Source: Tenacibaculum sp. 1_MG-2023 (GTDB taxonomy: Bacteria > Bacteroidota > Bacteroidia > Flavobacteriales > Flavobacteriaceae). From it: 64,000 nucleotides of DNA. A program made the translations under genes and the position numbers. Shown one piece after another: positions 17,218 to 26,553 of this stretch (its first letter is position 1; each line of letters begins with the position of its first letter). The stretch spans positions 61,524 to 125,523 of the forward strand of contig NZ_JAUORH010000010.1 in assembly GCF_030547425.1 (NCBI RefSeq), in the 5' to 3' direction. The notes beneath the pieces were generated by a model. That model saw only the letters and a list, made by a program, of their open reading frames with translations. It was not told the origin of the DNA and searched no databases.

Positions 17218-19434
17218 ATGAATTATAATGCAACGATAGAGGAAGAAAACAAAGAAATAGCAAATAGGTATAAAAACTTATTAAAAGGTACATATCAAAC
17301 GTTATCAGAAAATGATAAAAAATTGATACGTAAAGCTTTTGATATTGCTGTAGAAGCACATTCTGAACAACGTAGAAAATCAGGTGAACCTTATATTTAC
17401 CATCCTATTTCTGTGGCAAAAATCGTTGCTGATGAAATAGGTTTAGGAGCCACTTCTATTGCTGCTGCCCTACTTCATGATGTTGTGGAAGACACCCACT
17501 ATACAATTGATGATATGGAACGCTTGTTTGGTGAAAAAATTGCTCGTATTGTTAGCGGACTCACTAAAATTTCTAATTTAAAAAAGGATCAAGATTTCTC
17601 TATACAAGCAGAGAATTTTAGAAAAATGTTACTTACCCTGAATGATGATGTCCGAGTAATACTGATTAAAATAGCTGATAGGTTACACAATATGCAAACT
17701 ATGGACTCTATGCCACCTCACAAGCAGGTGAAAATAGCATCTGAAACCTTGTATATCTACGCACCATTAGCTCACCGTTTAGGACTTTATAACATAAAAA
17801 CTGAGTTGGAAGACCTAGGGTTAAAATATACCGAACCCGATGTTTATAAGGATATTTTAATTAAAATTAAAGATAGTAAAGAAGATCAACAAAAATATAT
17901 TGATAGCTTTACTAGTGTTTTAAATGAAGCCTTAAATAAAGAAGGCTTTAATTATGAAATAAAAGGACGTTTTAAATCTATTTTTTCTATCCGCAGAAAA
18001 ATGCGTAAGCAAAACGTAACTTTTGATGAAGTGTACGATAAGTTTGCGATTCGTATTATTTACAAACCTACTTCTGACGATGAAAAGTTCGATGCTTGGA
18101 AAATATACTCTATAGTTACTGATTTTTTTAAACCAAACCCTGCCAGATTAAGAGATTGGATTTCACAACCAAAATCAACAGGATATGAAGCATTACACAT
18201 AACAGTAATTGGACCTCAAGCTAAATGGGTTGAAGTTCAAATTCGTTCTGAAAGAATGGATGAAATTGCTGAAAAAGGTTATGCTGCCCACTTTAAATAC
18301 AAGCAAGGCTCTGTAAAAGAAAATGGCTTAGAAGGATGGTTAAATCGTTTAAAAGAAAGTTTAGAAAACCAGAGTTTAGACGCTGTAGACTTTGTTGAAG
18401 ACTTTAAATTGAATCTTTATGCTAAAGAAATTTATGTATTTACTCCAAAAGGAGACCTAAAATCACTTCCTAAAGGAGCTTCAGCATTAGACTTTGCCTT
18501 TTCTGTACATACCGATGTTGGATTAAAGTGTCGTGGAGCCAAAGTAAACGGAAAATTAGTGCCATTAAGTCACGAATTAAAAAGTGGAGATCAGGTAGAA
18601 GTGCTTACCGCCTCTAACAACAAACCTAATGTGCGTTGGTTAGACTTTGTTATTACAGCTAGAGCGCGTGCTAAAATAAAATCAGCTTTAAAAGCAGAAG
18701 AAAAGAAAATAGCAGAAGAAGGAAAAGCTATTTTACAACGAAAACTACGTCATTTAAAAATTAACTCAAATGAAAAAGTTATTCATGAGTTAGCTAGTTA
18801 TTTCGGCTTAAAAACTAGTTTCGATTTATTTTATCGAGTTGGTAATGGCGCTATAGACAATACACAACTTAAGGAGTTTATTGCTCAAAGAAGTAACCGT
18901 ATTATGGGCTTTATTAAAAGTACCTTTAGACGTTCTCCTTCAAAAGAAATATCCGAAAAAGAAGAGGTTACTAATAAATATGATGCCTTAGTTTTTGGTA
19001 AAGAAGAACAAACATTAGATTATACTCTGGCAAAATGCTGTTCACCTATTCCTGGCGATAAAGTTTTTGGTTTTGTAACTATTAACGAAGGAATTAAGGT
19101 ACATAAAAACGATTGTCCTAATGCTATTTCGCTACAGTCAAACTATGCCTACAGAATTATGCCTGCGAAGTGGATTGATTCTACCAAGCAAGAGTTTACA
19201 GTTATTTTACACCTTTCTGGTATTGATAATAAAGGAATTGTTAACAACATTACCAAAATAATTTCTAATAGTATGGATGTGTTTATTCATAGTATAAATA
19301 TTTCTGGAGATAATGGTGTGTTTGAAGGAAAGCTATCGTTAAGTGTAAAAAATAAAACCCAACTTGATAAATTAATTAATAACATGAAACAAGTAGAAGG
19401 CCTTCAAAAAGTTGAGCGTGTTAATACTTTGTAA
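17218..19434 (+). CDS. Bifunctional (p)ppGpp synthetase/hydrolase (RelA/SpoT)
   Basis: About 738 residues from the ATG at 17218; the frame extends to a TTG at 17152, but those residues are not family-like. It makes and degrades the stringent-response alarmone. The HD hydrolase domain shows YIYHPISVA and LHDVVEDT near residues 65-95. The synthetase domain has RFKSIFSIRRKM, DKFAIRII and STGYEALHITV. A TGS domain (VFTPKGDLKSLPKGASALDFAF), a CCSPIPGD motif and a C-terminal ACT domain follow. Intact HD residues indicate hydrolase activity is kept, as in Rel/SpoT rather than RelA. Confidence 0.95.
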   Translation: MNYNATIEEENKEIANRYKNLLKGTYQTLSENDKKLIRKAFDIAVEAHSEQRRKSGEPYIYHPISVAKIVADEIGLGATSIAAALLHDVVEDTHYTIDDMERLFGEKIARIVSGLTKISNLKKDQDFSIQAENFRKMLLTLNDDVRVILIKIADRLHNMQTMDSMPPHKQVKIASETLYIYAPLAHRLGLYNIKTELEDLGLKYTEPDVYKDILIKIKDSKEDQQKYIDSFTSVLNEALNKEGFNYEIKGRFKSIFSIRRKMRKQNVTFDEVYDKFAIRIIYKPTSDDEKFDAWKIYSIVTDFFKPNPARLRDWISQPKSTGYEALHITVIGPQAKWVEVQIRSERMDEIAEKGYAAHFKYKQGSVKENGLEGWLNRLKESLENQSLDAVDFVEDFKLNLYAKEIYVFTPKGDLKSLPKGASALDFAFSVHTDVGLKCRGAKVNGKLVPLSHELKSGDQVEVLTASNNKPNVRWLDFVITARARAKIKSALKAEEKKIAEEGKAILQRKLRHLKINSNEKVIHELASYFGLKTSFDLFYRVGNGAIDNTQLKEFIAQRSNRIMGFIKSTFRRSPSKEISEKEEVTNKYDALVFGKEEQTLDYTLAKCCSPIPGDKVFGFVTINEGIKVHKNDCPNAISLQSNYAYRIMPAKWIDSTKQEFTVILHLSGIDNKGIVNNITKIISNSMDVFIHSINISGDNGVFEGKLSLSVKNKTQLDKLINNMKQVEGLQKVERVNTL

Positions 19435-19452
19435 ATTTCGTTTTTAACATTC

Positions 19453-19484
19453 TTGTATTTTATCAAGAAATAAACGTAAATTTG
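19453..19484 (+). promoter_or_regulatory. Promoter of the Fur-family regulator / purA unit
   Basis: TTG at 19453-19455 and TAAATTTG at 19477-19484, 21 bases apart. The ATG at 19509 follows by 24 bases. Confidence 0.5.
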
Positions 19485-19508
19485 TCCTTTCGTAAAATTT
19501 AAAAATAA

Positions 19509-19958
19509 ATGAGTAATTCAGCCGAAAATCAAGAAATTGTAAAAAAAGTATTCACTTCTTTCTTAGAAGAGAATAAACACCGTAAAACACCAGAACGTTA
19601 CGCTATTTTACAAGAGATTTACGATGCTGAAGAACATTTTGACATAGAATCTTTATACATTAAGATGAAAAATAAAAACTATCGTGTTAGTAGAGCTACA
19701 CTTTACAATACGATAGATTTATTGTTAGACTGTGGATTGGTTCGTAAACATCAATTTGAAGGGCAATCAATGGCGCGCTACGAAAAAAGTTACTTCGATA
19801 AAAATCACGATCATGTAATACTTACAGATAGTGGCGAAGTAAAAGAATTTTGCGACCCCCGAATTCAAATTATCAAAAAAACAATTGAAGATGTTTTTGA
19901 TATAGATATTCATAACCACTCACTTTATTTCTACGGAACAAAAAGAAACAACAAATAA
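19509..19958 (+). CDS. Fur-family transcriptional regulator
   Basis: A 149-residue metal-responsive repressor. The winged-helix domain includes [40 protein letters not shown] (recognition helix) and [10 protein letters not shown]. The dimerisation part has [20 protein letters not shown] and ends in a His-containing [10 protein letters not shown]. The usual CxxC zinc pair of Fur/Zur is absent, with only the Cys in EFCD, so metal specificity (Fe, Mn, peroxide) cannot be assigned. It sits 23 bp before purA and may be co-transcribed with it. Confidence 0.9.
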   Translation: MSNSAENQEIVKKVFTSFLEENKHRKTPERYAILQEIYDAEEHFDIESLYIKMKNKNYRVSRATLYNTIDLLLDCGLVRKHQFEGQSMARYEKSYFDKNHDHVILTDSGEVKEFCDPRIQIIKKTIEDVFDIDIHNHSLYFYGTKRNNK

Positions 19959-19981
19959 AAACACACTTAACAACACACTAA

Positions 19982-21253
19982 ATGGCAGTAGATTTATTAC
20001 TCGGACTACAATGGGGAGACGAGGGAAAAGGTAAGATTGTAGACGTTTTAACAAAAAACTACGATATAATTGCACGTTTTCAAGGAGGTCCAAATGCTGG
20101 TCACACGCTAATTTTTGACGGAAACAAGCATGTACTACATACTATTCCATCTGGAATTTTTCATAAAACAGCTTTAAATGTAGTAGGTAACGGAGTGGTT
20201 ATTGACCCTGTTATCTTTCAAAAAGAATTAGAGAATTTAGATACGCATAACATTGATTATACTTCTAAATTATTAATTTCTCGAAAAGCGCACTTGATTT
20301 TACCAACGCACCGATTATTAGACGCAGCTTCTGAAACTTCAAAAGGAAAAGCTAAAATAGGATCTACATTAAAAGGAATTGGACCAACATACATGGACAA
20401 AACTGGTAGAAATGGAATGCGTGTGGGTGATTTAGAATTAGACAACTGGAAAGAAAAATATAGAGCTTTAACTGAAAAGCACTTAAGTATGTTAGCATAC
20501 TTTGATGTTCAAATCGATTATGATTTAGACGAGTTAGAAGCTGAATTTTCTAGAGGAATTGAAAAATTAAAAACATTACAGTTTATTGATTCTGAAGAAT
20601 TTTTAAACAGCGCTATTAAAGAAGGTAAAACTATTTTAGCTGAAGGAGCTCAAGGATCGTTATTAGATATCGATTTTGGAACATATCCTTTCGTAACTTC
20701 TTCAAATACCACTGCTGCTGGTGCTTGTACTGGTTTAGGAGTTGCTCCTAATAGAATTGGTGAAGTTTTCGGTATTTTTAAAGCATACACTACTCGTGTA
20801 GGTTCTGGACCTTTCCCAACAGAGTTATTTGACGAAGACGGAGCTACTATGGCAGAAGTTGGTCATGAGTTTGGAGCTACAACTGGACGTGCTCGTCGTT
20901 GTGGATGGTTAGATTTAGTTGCGTTAAAATATGCTGTTGATGTAAACGGTGTTACACAATTAATGATGATGAAAGGTGATGTTTTATCTGGTTTTGACAC
21001 TTTAAAAGTTTGTACTTCTTACAATTACAAAGGTGAAGAAATTTCTCATTTACCTTATAATATTGAACCAGAAAACGTAAGTGTAAACTATACTGAATTC
21101 AAAGGTTGGGAAGATGATTTAACAAAAATGAATTCTTCTGATGAATTACCTCAAAACTTATTAAATTACATCTCGTTTATTGAAAAAGAAACGGGTGTAC
21201 CTGTAAAAATAGTTTCAGTAGGACCTGATAGAAAACAAACAATTAATAGATAA
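19982..21253 (+). CDS. purA: Adenylosuccinate synthetase
   Basis: A 423-residue GTP-dependent enzyme joining IMP and aspartate to give adenylosuccinate in AMP synthesis. The N-terminal P-loop GLQWGDEGKGKIVD, the IMP-binding GGPNAGHT, GSTLKGIGPTYMDK, AEGAQGSLLDIDFGTYPFV and the GTP-binding TGRARRCGWLD are all present in order. Length is normal. A strong palindromic terminator follows at once. Confidence 0.97.
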   Translation: MAVDLLLGLQWGDEGKGKIVDVLTKNYDIIARFQGGPNAGHTLIFDGNKHVLHTIPSGIFHKTALNVVGNGVVIDPVIFQKELENLDTHNIDYTSKLLISRKAHLILPTHRLLDAASETSKGKAKIGSTLKGIGPTYMDKTGRNGMRVGDLELDNWKEKYRALTEKHLSMLAYFDVQIDYDLDELEAEFSRGIEKLKTLQFIDSEEFLNSAIKEGKTILAEGAQGSLLDIDFGTYPFVTSSNTTAAGACTGLGVAPNRIGEVFGIFKAYTTRVGSGPFPTELFDEDGATMAEVGHEFGATTGRARRCGWLDLVALKYAVDVNGVTQLMMMKGDVLSGFDTLKVCTSYNYKGEEISHLPYNIEPENVSVNYTEFKGWEDDLTKMNSSDELPQNLLNYISFIEKETGVPVKIVSVGPDRKQTINR

Positions 21254-21260
21254 AAATTTA

Positions 21261-21288
21261 AAGGAGCTCAATTGAGCTCCTTTTTTAT
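21261..21288 (+). terminator. Terminator of purA
   Basis: AAGGAGCTCAA and TTGAGCTCCTT are perfectly complementary and followed by T6. The start codon of the next gene lies at the end of the T run. Confidence 0.88.
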
Positions 21289-21817
21289 GATGATAAAAGA
21301 ATATTTAGAAAATATCACTACTCAATTTAAATCATATAAAGAAGTAGCTGATAAAGCGATTGCCCAACTAGAAGAAAAAGACGTACACTGGAAATACAAT
21401 GAAGAAAGCAATAGTATAGCTGCTATTATTGTGCATGTATCAGAAAATATGTTGTCGCGTTGGACAGATTTTTTTACTTCTGATGGAGAAAAAGAATGGA
21501 GAGATAGAGATGCTGAGTTTGAAACTCATGATTTATCAAAAAAAGAATTGATAGCTCAATGGGAAAAAGGATGGGATTCCCTTTTTTCAGCGTTAGATTC
21601 ATTAAATGAAGAAAACTTCAATCAACCTATACTTATAAGAAATAAACAAGTTAAGTTAATTGAAAGCATTACAAGGCAAATAGCTCATTACCCTTATCAC
21701 ATTGGTCAAATAGCCTATATTGGTAAAATGATTTTAAATGACAAATGGCAAACGGCTTCGATTGGCAAAGGAAAGTCTAAAGAGTTTATACAGACTCAAT
21801 TTGACAAAAACAAATAA
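21287..21817 (+). CDS. DinB-like / DUF1572 family protein (paralogue 1)
   Basis: About 176 residues. The ATG at 21287 (or 21290) is chosen because upstream codons belong to the purA terminator. It shows the DUF1572 pattern: KYNEESNSIAAIIVHVSENM, SRWTDFF, WEKGWDSLF and ITRQIAHYPYHIGQIAYIGK. The His residues in the second helix and in HYPYHIGQ are the usual DinB-fold metal ligands. It is predicted to be a four-helix-bundle metalloprotein of unknown role. A paralogue lies at 59693-60247. Confidence 0.85.
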   Translation: MMIKEYLENITTQFKSYKEVADKAIAQLEEKDVHWKYNEESNSIAAIIVHVSENMLSRWTDFFTSDGEKEWRDRDAEFETHDLSKKELIAQWEKGWDSLFSALDSLNEENFNQPILIRNKQVKLIESITRQIAHYPYHIGQIAYIGKMILNDKWQTASIGKGKSKEFIQTQFDKNK

Positions 21818-21855
21818 AAAAAACGTCTTTTAGGAATTTCTAAAAGACGTTTTTA
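21818..21855. terminator. Bidirectional terminator between DUF1572 and SCO1 genes
   Basis: AAAAACGTCTTTTA pairs with TAAAAGACGTTTTT around a short loop, between convergent genes. Confidence 0.85.
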
Positions 21856-21872
21856 ATTAGAAAACATGGCAG

Positions 21873-22586
21873 CTAATTTTTTACTGTTTCCAAAATACTT
21901 GCTACTGTTTCTTTGTTATCTACCCCCAAACCTTCTTGTTGATGCACTAACTCTCCTTCTGGGTTAAATACACTTATAATATTTGAGTGTGAAAAATCTA
22001 ATGGAGAAATTTGTTTGTATTTCACAGCTAGTACATTCGCAAACTCTCTAACTGATTCTTCTGTGCCTTGTAAAAAAGTCCAATGCTCATCATCCATAAA
22101 GTTTTCTTTCGCAAAAGCCTTTAATCGTTCTGGGGTATCGTTTTTAGGGTCTATACTAATTAAAACGTATTGTAAGTCTTCGTTATATTCTTTAGGTATT
22201 TTAGCCTCAATATTACGCATATCAGCAACCAATCTTGGGCAAGCAGCTTTACATGTAGTATAAATCATTACCATTACCAAAGTTTTCCCTCTTAAATCTT
22301 CTAAATGAATCCTTTTATTCTCTTCAGTTTTCCATTCTGATGTTAAATTGAATATAGAACTTTCAGAAATATCAGTAGCTAGTTCTTTAGCATCATTTTG
22401 ATTCTTTTGTGCTAAATCCATTTTACAAACAGGGCAACTCCCTCCTTCTCCATACATTTTATCTCCCTCACAAAGCATAGGACATTCATATACAGTTGCC
22501 AAATTCGTATTGTTTTTCTCTTTTTTACAAGAACTTAATAACGTAATTGAAAAAAGAAATATCATTATATATTTTACTACTTTCAT
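21873..22586 (-). CDS. SCO1/SenC family copper chaperone with N-terminal heavy-metal-binding domain
   Basis: A 237-residue lipoprotein (lipobox LLSSC, Cys20). An N-terminal metal-binding module (YECPMLCEGDK ... CPVCKMDL, about residues 33-58) precedes a thioredoxin-like SCO1 domain with the copper-binding CxxxC in CKAACPRL and the distal His in DFSHSNI. Such proteins deliver copper or reduce disulfides at copper centres. It is the last gene of the nirK operon and overlaps the FGE-like gene by 4 bp, so a role in maturing the copper nitrite reductase is likely. That role is inferred. Confidence 0.88.
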   Translation of the reverse strand: MKVVKYIMIFLFSITLLSSCKKEKNNTNLATVYECPMLCEGDKMYGEGGSCPVCKMDLAQKNQNDAKELATDISESSIFNLTSEWKTEENKRIHLEDLRGKTLVMVMIYTTCKAACPRLVADMRNIEAKIPKEYNEDLQYVLISIDPKNDTPERLKAFAKENFMDDEHWTFLQGTEESVREFANVLAVKYKQISPLDFSHSNIISVFNPEGELVHQQEGLGVDNKETVASILETVKN

Positions 22587-23359
22587 TGTGCTGTATTTTT
22601 ATCTTTTACACATCTAAAACCTAAGTTTCGCATTGTGTATTTAGCTTTTAAACTTCCACGGGTAGCATAGCGCATAAAAGCTGCATAATTCATTAAATCT
22701 GTCGACCCAATTGCTGCACTACCGCAGAATAAATTACTATCATTATCAACATCTTTTCTAGATTCTCCTGACACTAATACCGAATTAAAATCGGATGTCC
22801 ATTCCCAAACTAAGCCATGCATATCATACACTCCCCAATAGTTTTTAAAAGTTGAACCTATAATATTATTAAATGTTCTTGGTTTTTCATACCATCCTAA
22901 AATGTATTCATTGTATGTTTTTAAGGTTCTTGCATCTGCTAATTTTTGATTAGCCATTCCTACATATTCCCATTCATCAACTGTAGGCAAACGTTTTCCT
23001 TTATTTTCACAATAACATTTGGCTGCAAACCATGAAATATTGGTAACCGGTGATTTTAATTTAAGATTACCTCCTATTTCAGTATCATTTTTCCAATTAA
23101 TAAGGTAACTTTTATCTGCAAACAGCTTAATTACTTTAGATTTTCTCCATTTTGGATTTTCTTTTACAAACTGTAAAAAGTCTTCATTAGTTACAGGATG
23201 TACATCCATAAAAAAATCTTGAATAGTTACTCTTGCTGAATCTCTTCCGTACAAAGGAATATAATCACCTCCTTTAATGGGAACCATTTTAGATTGACAA
23301 TTCATATTGGAAATGCCTAAGAAAAATATACAAATTGTCAATCTTAAAATAGTTTTCAT
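22583..23359 (-). CDS. Formylglycine-generating-enzyme-like (SUMF1/FGE-sulfatase domain) exported protein
   Basis: The 258-residue product has a signal peptide (about 1-21). The FGE-sulfatase fold follows: MVPIKGGDYIPL, FFMDVHPVTNEDFLQFV, PVTNISWFAAKCYCENKGKRLPT, EWEY, GVYDMHGLVWEWTSD and a C-terminal RNLGFRC. Both nirK upstream and the SCO1 gene downstream are close, so it is probably used in nitrite reductase assembly rather than for sulfatases, none of which are nearby. Catalytic competence cannot be judged. Confidence 0.82.
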   Translation of the reverse strand: MKTILRLTICIFFLGISNMNCQSKMVPIKGGDYIPLYGRDSARVTIQDFFMDVHPVTNEDFLQFVKENPKWRKSKVIKLFADKSYLINWKNDTEIGGNLKLKSPVTNISWFAAKCYCENKGKRLPTVDEWEYVGMANQKLADARTLKTYNEYILGWYEKPRTFNNIIGSTFKNYWGVYDMHGLVWEWTSDFNSVLVSGESRKDVDNDSNLFCGSAAIGSTDLMNYAAFMRYATRGSLKAKYTMRNLGFRCVKDKNTAQ

Positions 23360-23388
23360 TTCTTTTAATTTAGAGTTTAACTATGCTT

Positions 23389-24843
23389 TTAGTGAGCACT
23401 TCTTACTTCTAATACAGTATTTACACTAACATTTGTTTTATTGTTATCCCAAGAATTGTAAACATAAGTAAGAACATCTGCTACTTCTTGATCGTTTAAA
23501 GCTTGTTTGGTCATTACACTATTATACTTTTGACCATTTACTGTTATTTCTCCTGTTTTACCGTGTAAAACAATATCAATAGCTCTCTTAACGTCAGCAT
23601 TTAAATAATCTGATTTTGCTAAAGGAGGAAATGCATTTGGAATTCCTTCTCCGTTCGCTTGGTGACATGCAAAGCAGGTTTTTGTATAAATTTGTTTTCC
23701 GTCTGCTATTTTTTGTGCTAATGATTTATCTTGTGGTTTTGCTACAACCTCTTCTTCTTTACCATTAGGCATTTCTTGAATAGTACCTCCTTCAGGATTG
23801 TAAATTCCCTCTTGTTTTACTCCTGAATAAATTTTCTTTTTCTCTTCACCTTTTACTTTCAACATTCCTAAAGCTCCTTTGTTAAAAGCTCTAAAAATAG
23901 CATGGTCTACTAAAATAAACGTCCCAGGAACATCTACTTTAAAATCCACAATAGCAGCCCCACCTGCTGGTATTGATGTTGTTTGTACATCTTTATTAAT
24001 TACAGAACCTCCTTCAATATGAACATTGTCAAAAATTTCACCAATTACGTGAAAAGACGACGTTAAATTAGGTCCACCATTACCAACAAATAAACGTACT
24101 GTTTCTCCTACATTAGCAGTAATTGCATTATCACCCGTTAAAGCTCCTACGCTTCCGTTAAACACTACATAATCGGCATCTTCTTTTACTGCTTTTCTCA
24201 TATCAAAAGCCTGTAAACCTGGTTCTCCATTCTCTCCCTTTGTATAGAAATCACCTTGCATAATATAGTATTCTTTATCTACTTTTGGTAGTCCTCCTTC
24301 TGGTTCCACTAAAATTAAACCATACATTCCGTTAGCAATATGCATTCCTACAGGCGCAGTAGCACAGTGATACACATATAACCCAGGGTTTAAAGCTTTA
24401 AATGAAAATGTTTTTTCATGACCAGGAGCTACAAAAGAAGAAGTTGCTCCTCCACCTGGACCTGTTACTGCATGTAAATCAATATTATGAGGTAATCTAT
24501 TATCTGGGTGATTTGATAGTGTAAATTCTACTTCATCTCCTACTCTAGTTCTTATAAAACTTCCTGGAACTGAACCACCAAACGTCCAGTACACATATTC
24601 TACACCATCTGTCATAGTTCCTTCTTTTTCAAGAATCTCCATGTTTACTAGTAACTTTTTAGCAGTTCTGTTACCTACAGGCACTGGAACATGAGGTGGA
24701 GCTGTTAATTCTGCTTCTATAGTTCCTTTAATTGCTATACCTGAAGCATCTTTCATGGCTAAGCCTTCAGGTTTTTCATTTTTACAGCTTGTTATTAAAA
24801 ACATAGCTGCTAAAATCATTGAAATTGTTTTCACTTGTTTCAT
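23389..24843 (-). CDS. nirK: Copper-containing nitrite reductase with C-terminal cytochrome c domain
   Basis: A 484-residue lipoprotein (lipobox ITSC, Cys20) reducing nitrite to nitric oxide in the periplasm. Two cupredoxin domains carry the copper ligands: [10 protein letters not shown] (type 1 and type 2 His), [18 protein letters not shown] (type 2 His, type 1 Cys, His and Met) and [12 protein letters not shown] (type 2 His). At about residues 385-470 a c-type cytochrome domain ([11 protein letters not shown], then PPLAKSDYL) is fused, which likely feeds electrons directly. It heads the nirK-FGE-SCO1 operon and has an FNR-like box upstream. Confidence 0.93.
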   Translation of the reverse strand: MKQVKTISMILAAMFLITSCKNEKPEGLAMKDASGIAIKGTIEAELTAPPHVPVPVGNRTAKKLLVNMEILEKEGTMTDGVEYVYWTFGGSVPGSFIRTRVGDEVEFTLSNHPDNRLPHNIDLHAVTGPGGGATSSFVAPGHEKTFSFKALNPGLYVYHCATAPVGMHIANGMYGLILVEPEGGLPKVDKEYYIMQGDFYTKGENGEPGLQAFDMRKAVKEDADYVVFNGSVGALTGDNAITANVGETVRLFVGNGGPNLTSSFHVIGEIFDNVHIEGGSVINKDVQTTSIPAGGAAIVDFKVDVPGTFILVDHAIFRAFNKGALGMLKVKGEEKKKIYSGVKQEGIYNPEGGTIQEMPNGKEEEVVAKPQDKSLAQKIADGKQIYTKTCFACHQANGEGIPNAFPPLAKSDYLNADVKRAIDIVLHGKTGEITVNGQKYNSVMTKQALNDQEVADVLTYVYNSWDNNKTNVSVNTVLEVRSAH

Positions 24844-24906
24844 TTCTCTCTATTGATGTAGTTATTAATACCTTTTTAATAAAAGACTTTTTTATCTTTT
24901 ATTAAA

Positions 24907-24914
24907 CAAAACTA
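24907..24914 (-). promoter_or_regulatory. Candidate -7 element of nirK
   Basis: TAGTTTTG on the minus strand fits TAnnTTTG. Transcription would start near 24900, leaving a leader of about 57 nt. Confidence 0.45.
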
Positions 24915-24936
24915 CTAACAGAAAAGCTTATGAAAT

Positions 24937-24950
24937 ATGATTTTTATCAT
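24937..24950. promoter_or_regulatory. FNR/CRP-type operator upstream of nirK
   Basis: ATGAT-TTTT-ATCAT is a perfect palindrome close to the FNR/DNR consensus TTGAT-N4-ATCAA. Its centre is about 43 bp upstream of the transcription start predicted for nirK, near the usual class II activator position. It suggests low-oxygen or NO control by a CRP/FNR-family protein encoded elsewhere. Confidence 0.55.
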
Positions 24951-24956
24951 GAAAAC

Positions 24957-24983
24957 AAAAAAGGAGCTTTTAGCCCCTTTTTA
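24957..24983 (-). terminator. Terminator of the PLP decarboxylase gene
   Basis: On the minus strand GGGGCT and AGCTCC pair (one G-T wobble) around AAA, then T6. Confidence 0.7.
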
Positions 24984-24984
24984 A

Positions 24985-26415
24985 TTATTTATCTTTTAAA
25001 ATTTCTTCACCAAATTGGCTACACAGCTCCAAGGTTTCATTAATATCTCCCATTGTCGTTTTAGGGTTAATCAAACACATTCTAAGCACTACCTGTTTAT
25101 TCAATATAGTAGTTACTAAAAACGCTTCTCTAGAGTCCATTATCTTTTGAGAAATTTTCTGATTTAATTTATCAATTTCTTTTTCTGATAAATTCAACCC
25201 GATAGGGTTATATCTAAAATTAATTACTGCTAAGGTTGCAGGAGAAATAATTTCCCAGTCTCTACTCTTACGTAACATTTTCTCTACATCATCAGCTAAT
25301 TGAATGTTGTAAGTAACAGCTTCTTTAAAAGCGTCTAACCCATAAGTTTTAATAGACATATAAAACTTTAGTGCTCTAAAACGTCTTGTTAACTGAATTC
25401 CATAGTCGTAAAAATTAATTTCCGATTCGTTTCCTTCAATGTCTCTTAAGTACTCTGGTTTTTCGCTAAAAGTACCACTTAACCAAGAAGCGTCTTTTAC
25501 TAACAAACAACCAATTTCATAAGGTTGATAAAACCATTTATGCGGATCTACAGTAAGAGAATCAGCTCTTTCAATTCCACGCAAAGCTTTTGCTCCTTTT
25601 TTTGATAAAATAGCTGCTCCACCATATGCCCCATCAATATGGAACCATAAATTTTCTTCTTCACAAATATCTGCTATTTCATCTAAAGGGTCTACAGTAC
25701 CAGTATTTGTAGTTCCTGCAGAAGCGATATAACAAAACGGTTGTAACCCTTCTAATCGGTCTTTTGCAATCGCATTTTTTAGTTTGTTAATACTAATTCT
25801 AAACTCTAAATCAGTGGGTAAAACTCTAATTTGCTCTTTTTTAAATCCTAAAACACGAATTGCTTTAATATTTGAAGAGTGTGCCTGATCTGACAAATAA
25901 ATTATGGCTTTAGAAAAATCATCACCACATTTTAAACGTCTAGCAGTAACCAAAGCTGTTAAGTTTGCCATAGAACCACCACTGGTAAAAATTCCTCCTC
26001 CTTTTTCAACAGGGAAATTATACATTTTTAGTAACCAGTTCATTGTTACAATTTCTAACTCAGCTGCTGCAGGAGAAACCATCCATCCACCAGAAAAAAT
26101 ATTGAATCCTGTTGCCAAACTATCTGCCATAGTACTAATAAAGTTACTAGGCCCTGGTACAAATGAATATGCTTTAGGGTGAGAAATAACGGTACTATTA
26201 GGTATTACATTATCCATCACAAAATCTAACACTTTATCAGCAGGCATACCAGCATTTGGAGCTTCTTGTAAGAAAATACTGTCCATTTCTTTTCTAGAGG
26301 CACTGGCTACAGGCTTTTTTTGCTCTAACGTAGCCCAATGTTCTGCAATTATATCAACAATTTTATATCCGTAAGATTTCATCTCTTCTTTTGATAAATC
26401 AAAATGAGCGCTCAT
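24985..26415 (-). CDS. PLP-dependent group II amino acid decarboxylase
   Basis: A 476-residue fold-type I decarboxylase of the aromatic-amino-acid / aspartate / diaminobutyrate decarboxylase family. The PLP lysine is in SLTVDPHKWFYQPYEIG near residue 295. GIFTSGGSMANLTAL, DQAHSSNIKA, FHIDGAYGGAA (cofactor Asp) and the C-terminal LRMCLINPKTT are typical. The exact substrate cannot be read from the sequence; aspartate or aromatic residues are possible. No partner gene indicates a pathway. It has its own terminator and is transcribed away from the ostA-like gene. Confidence 0.9.
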   Translation of the reverse strand: MSAHFDLSKEEMKSYGYKIVDIIAEHWATLEQKKPVASASRKEMDSIFLQEAPNAGMPADKVLDFVMDNVIPNSTVISHPKAYSFVPGPSNFISTMADSLATGFNIFSGGWMVSPAAAELEIVTMNWLLKMYNFPVEKGGGIFTSGGSMANLTALVTARRLKCGDDFSKAIIYLSDQAHSSNIKAIRVLGFKKEQIRVLPTDLEFRISINKLKNAIAKDRLEGLQPFCYIASAGTTNTGTVDPLDEIADICEEENLWFHIDGAYGGAAILSKKGAKALRGIERADSLTVDPHKWFYQPYEIGCLLVKDASWLSGTFSEKPEYLRDIEGNESEINFYDYGIQLTRRFRALKFYMSIKTYGLDAFKEAVTYNIQLADDVEKMLRKSRDWEIISPATLAVINFRYNPIGLNLSEKEIDKLNQKISQKIMDSREAFLVTTILNKQVVLRMCLINPKTTMGDINETLELCSQFGEEILKDK

Positions 26416-26526
26416 ATCTTTATAATTTTTTAATTTGTTACAAAATTAACCATTTACTAAGTGACAATCTTTTATTTATCTTGATAATTTTATTTCTTTA
26501 TTAAGATTTTAGCATGTTCTTTTCAT

Positions 26527-26534
26527 TATTTTTG
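26527..26534 (+). promoter_or_regulatory. Candidate -7 element of the OstA-like gene
   Basis: TATTTTTG fits TAnnTTTG; the TTG start at 26554 follows by about 20 bases. Confidence 0.45.
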
Positions 26535-26553
26535 TGCATTAAATCGTATTATT

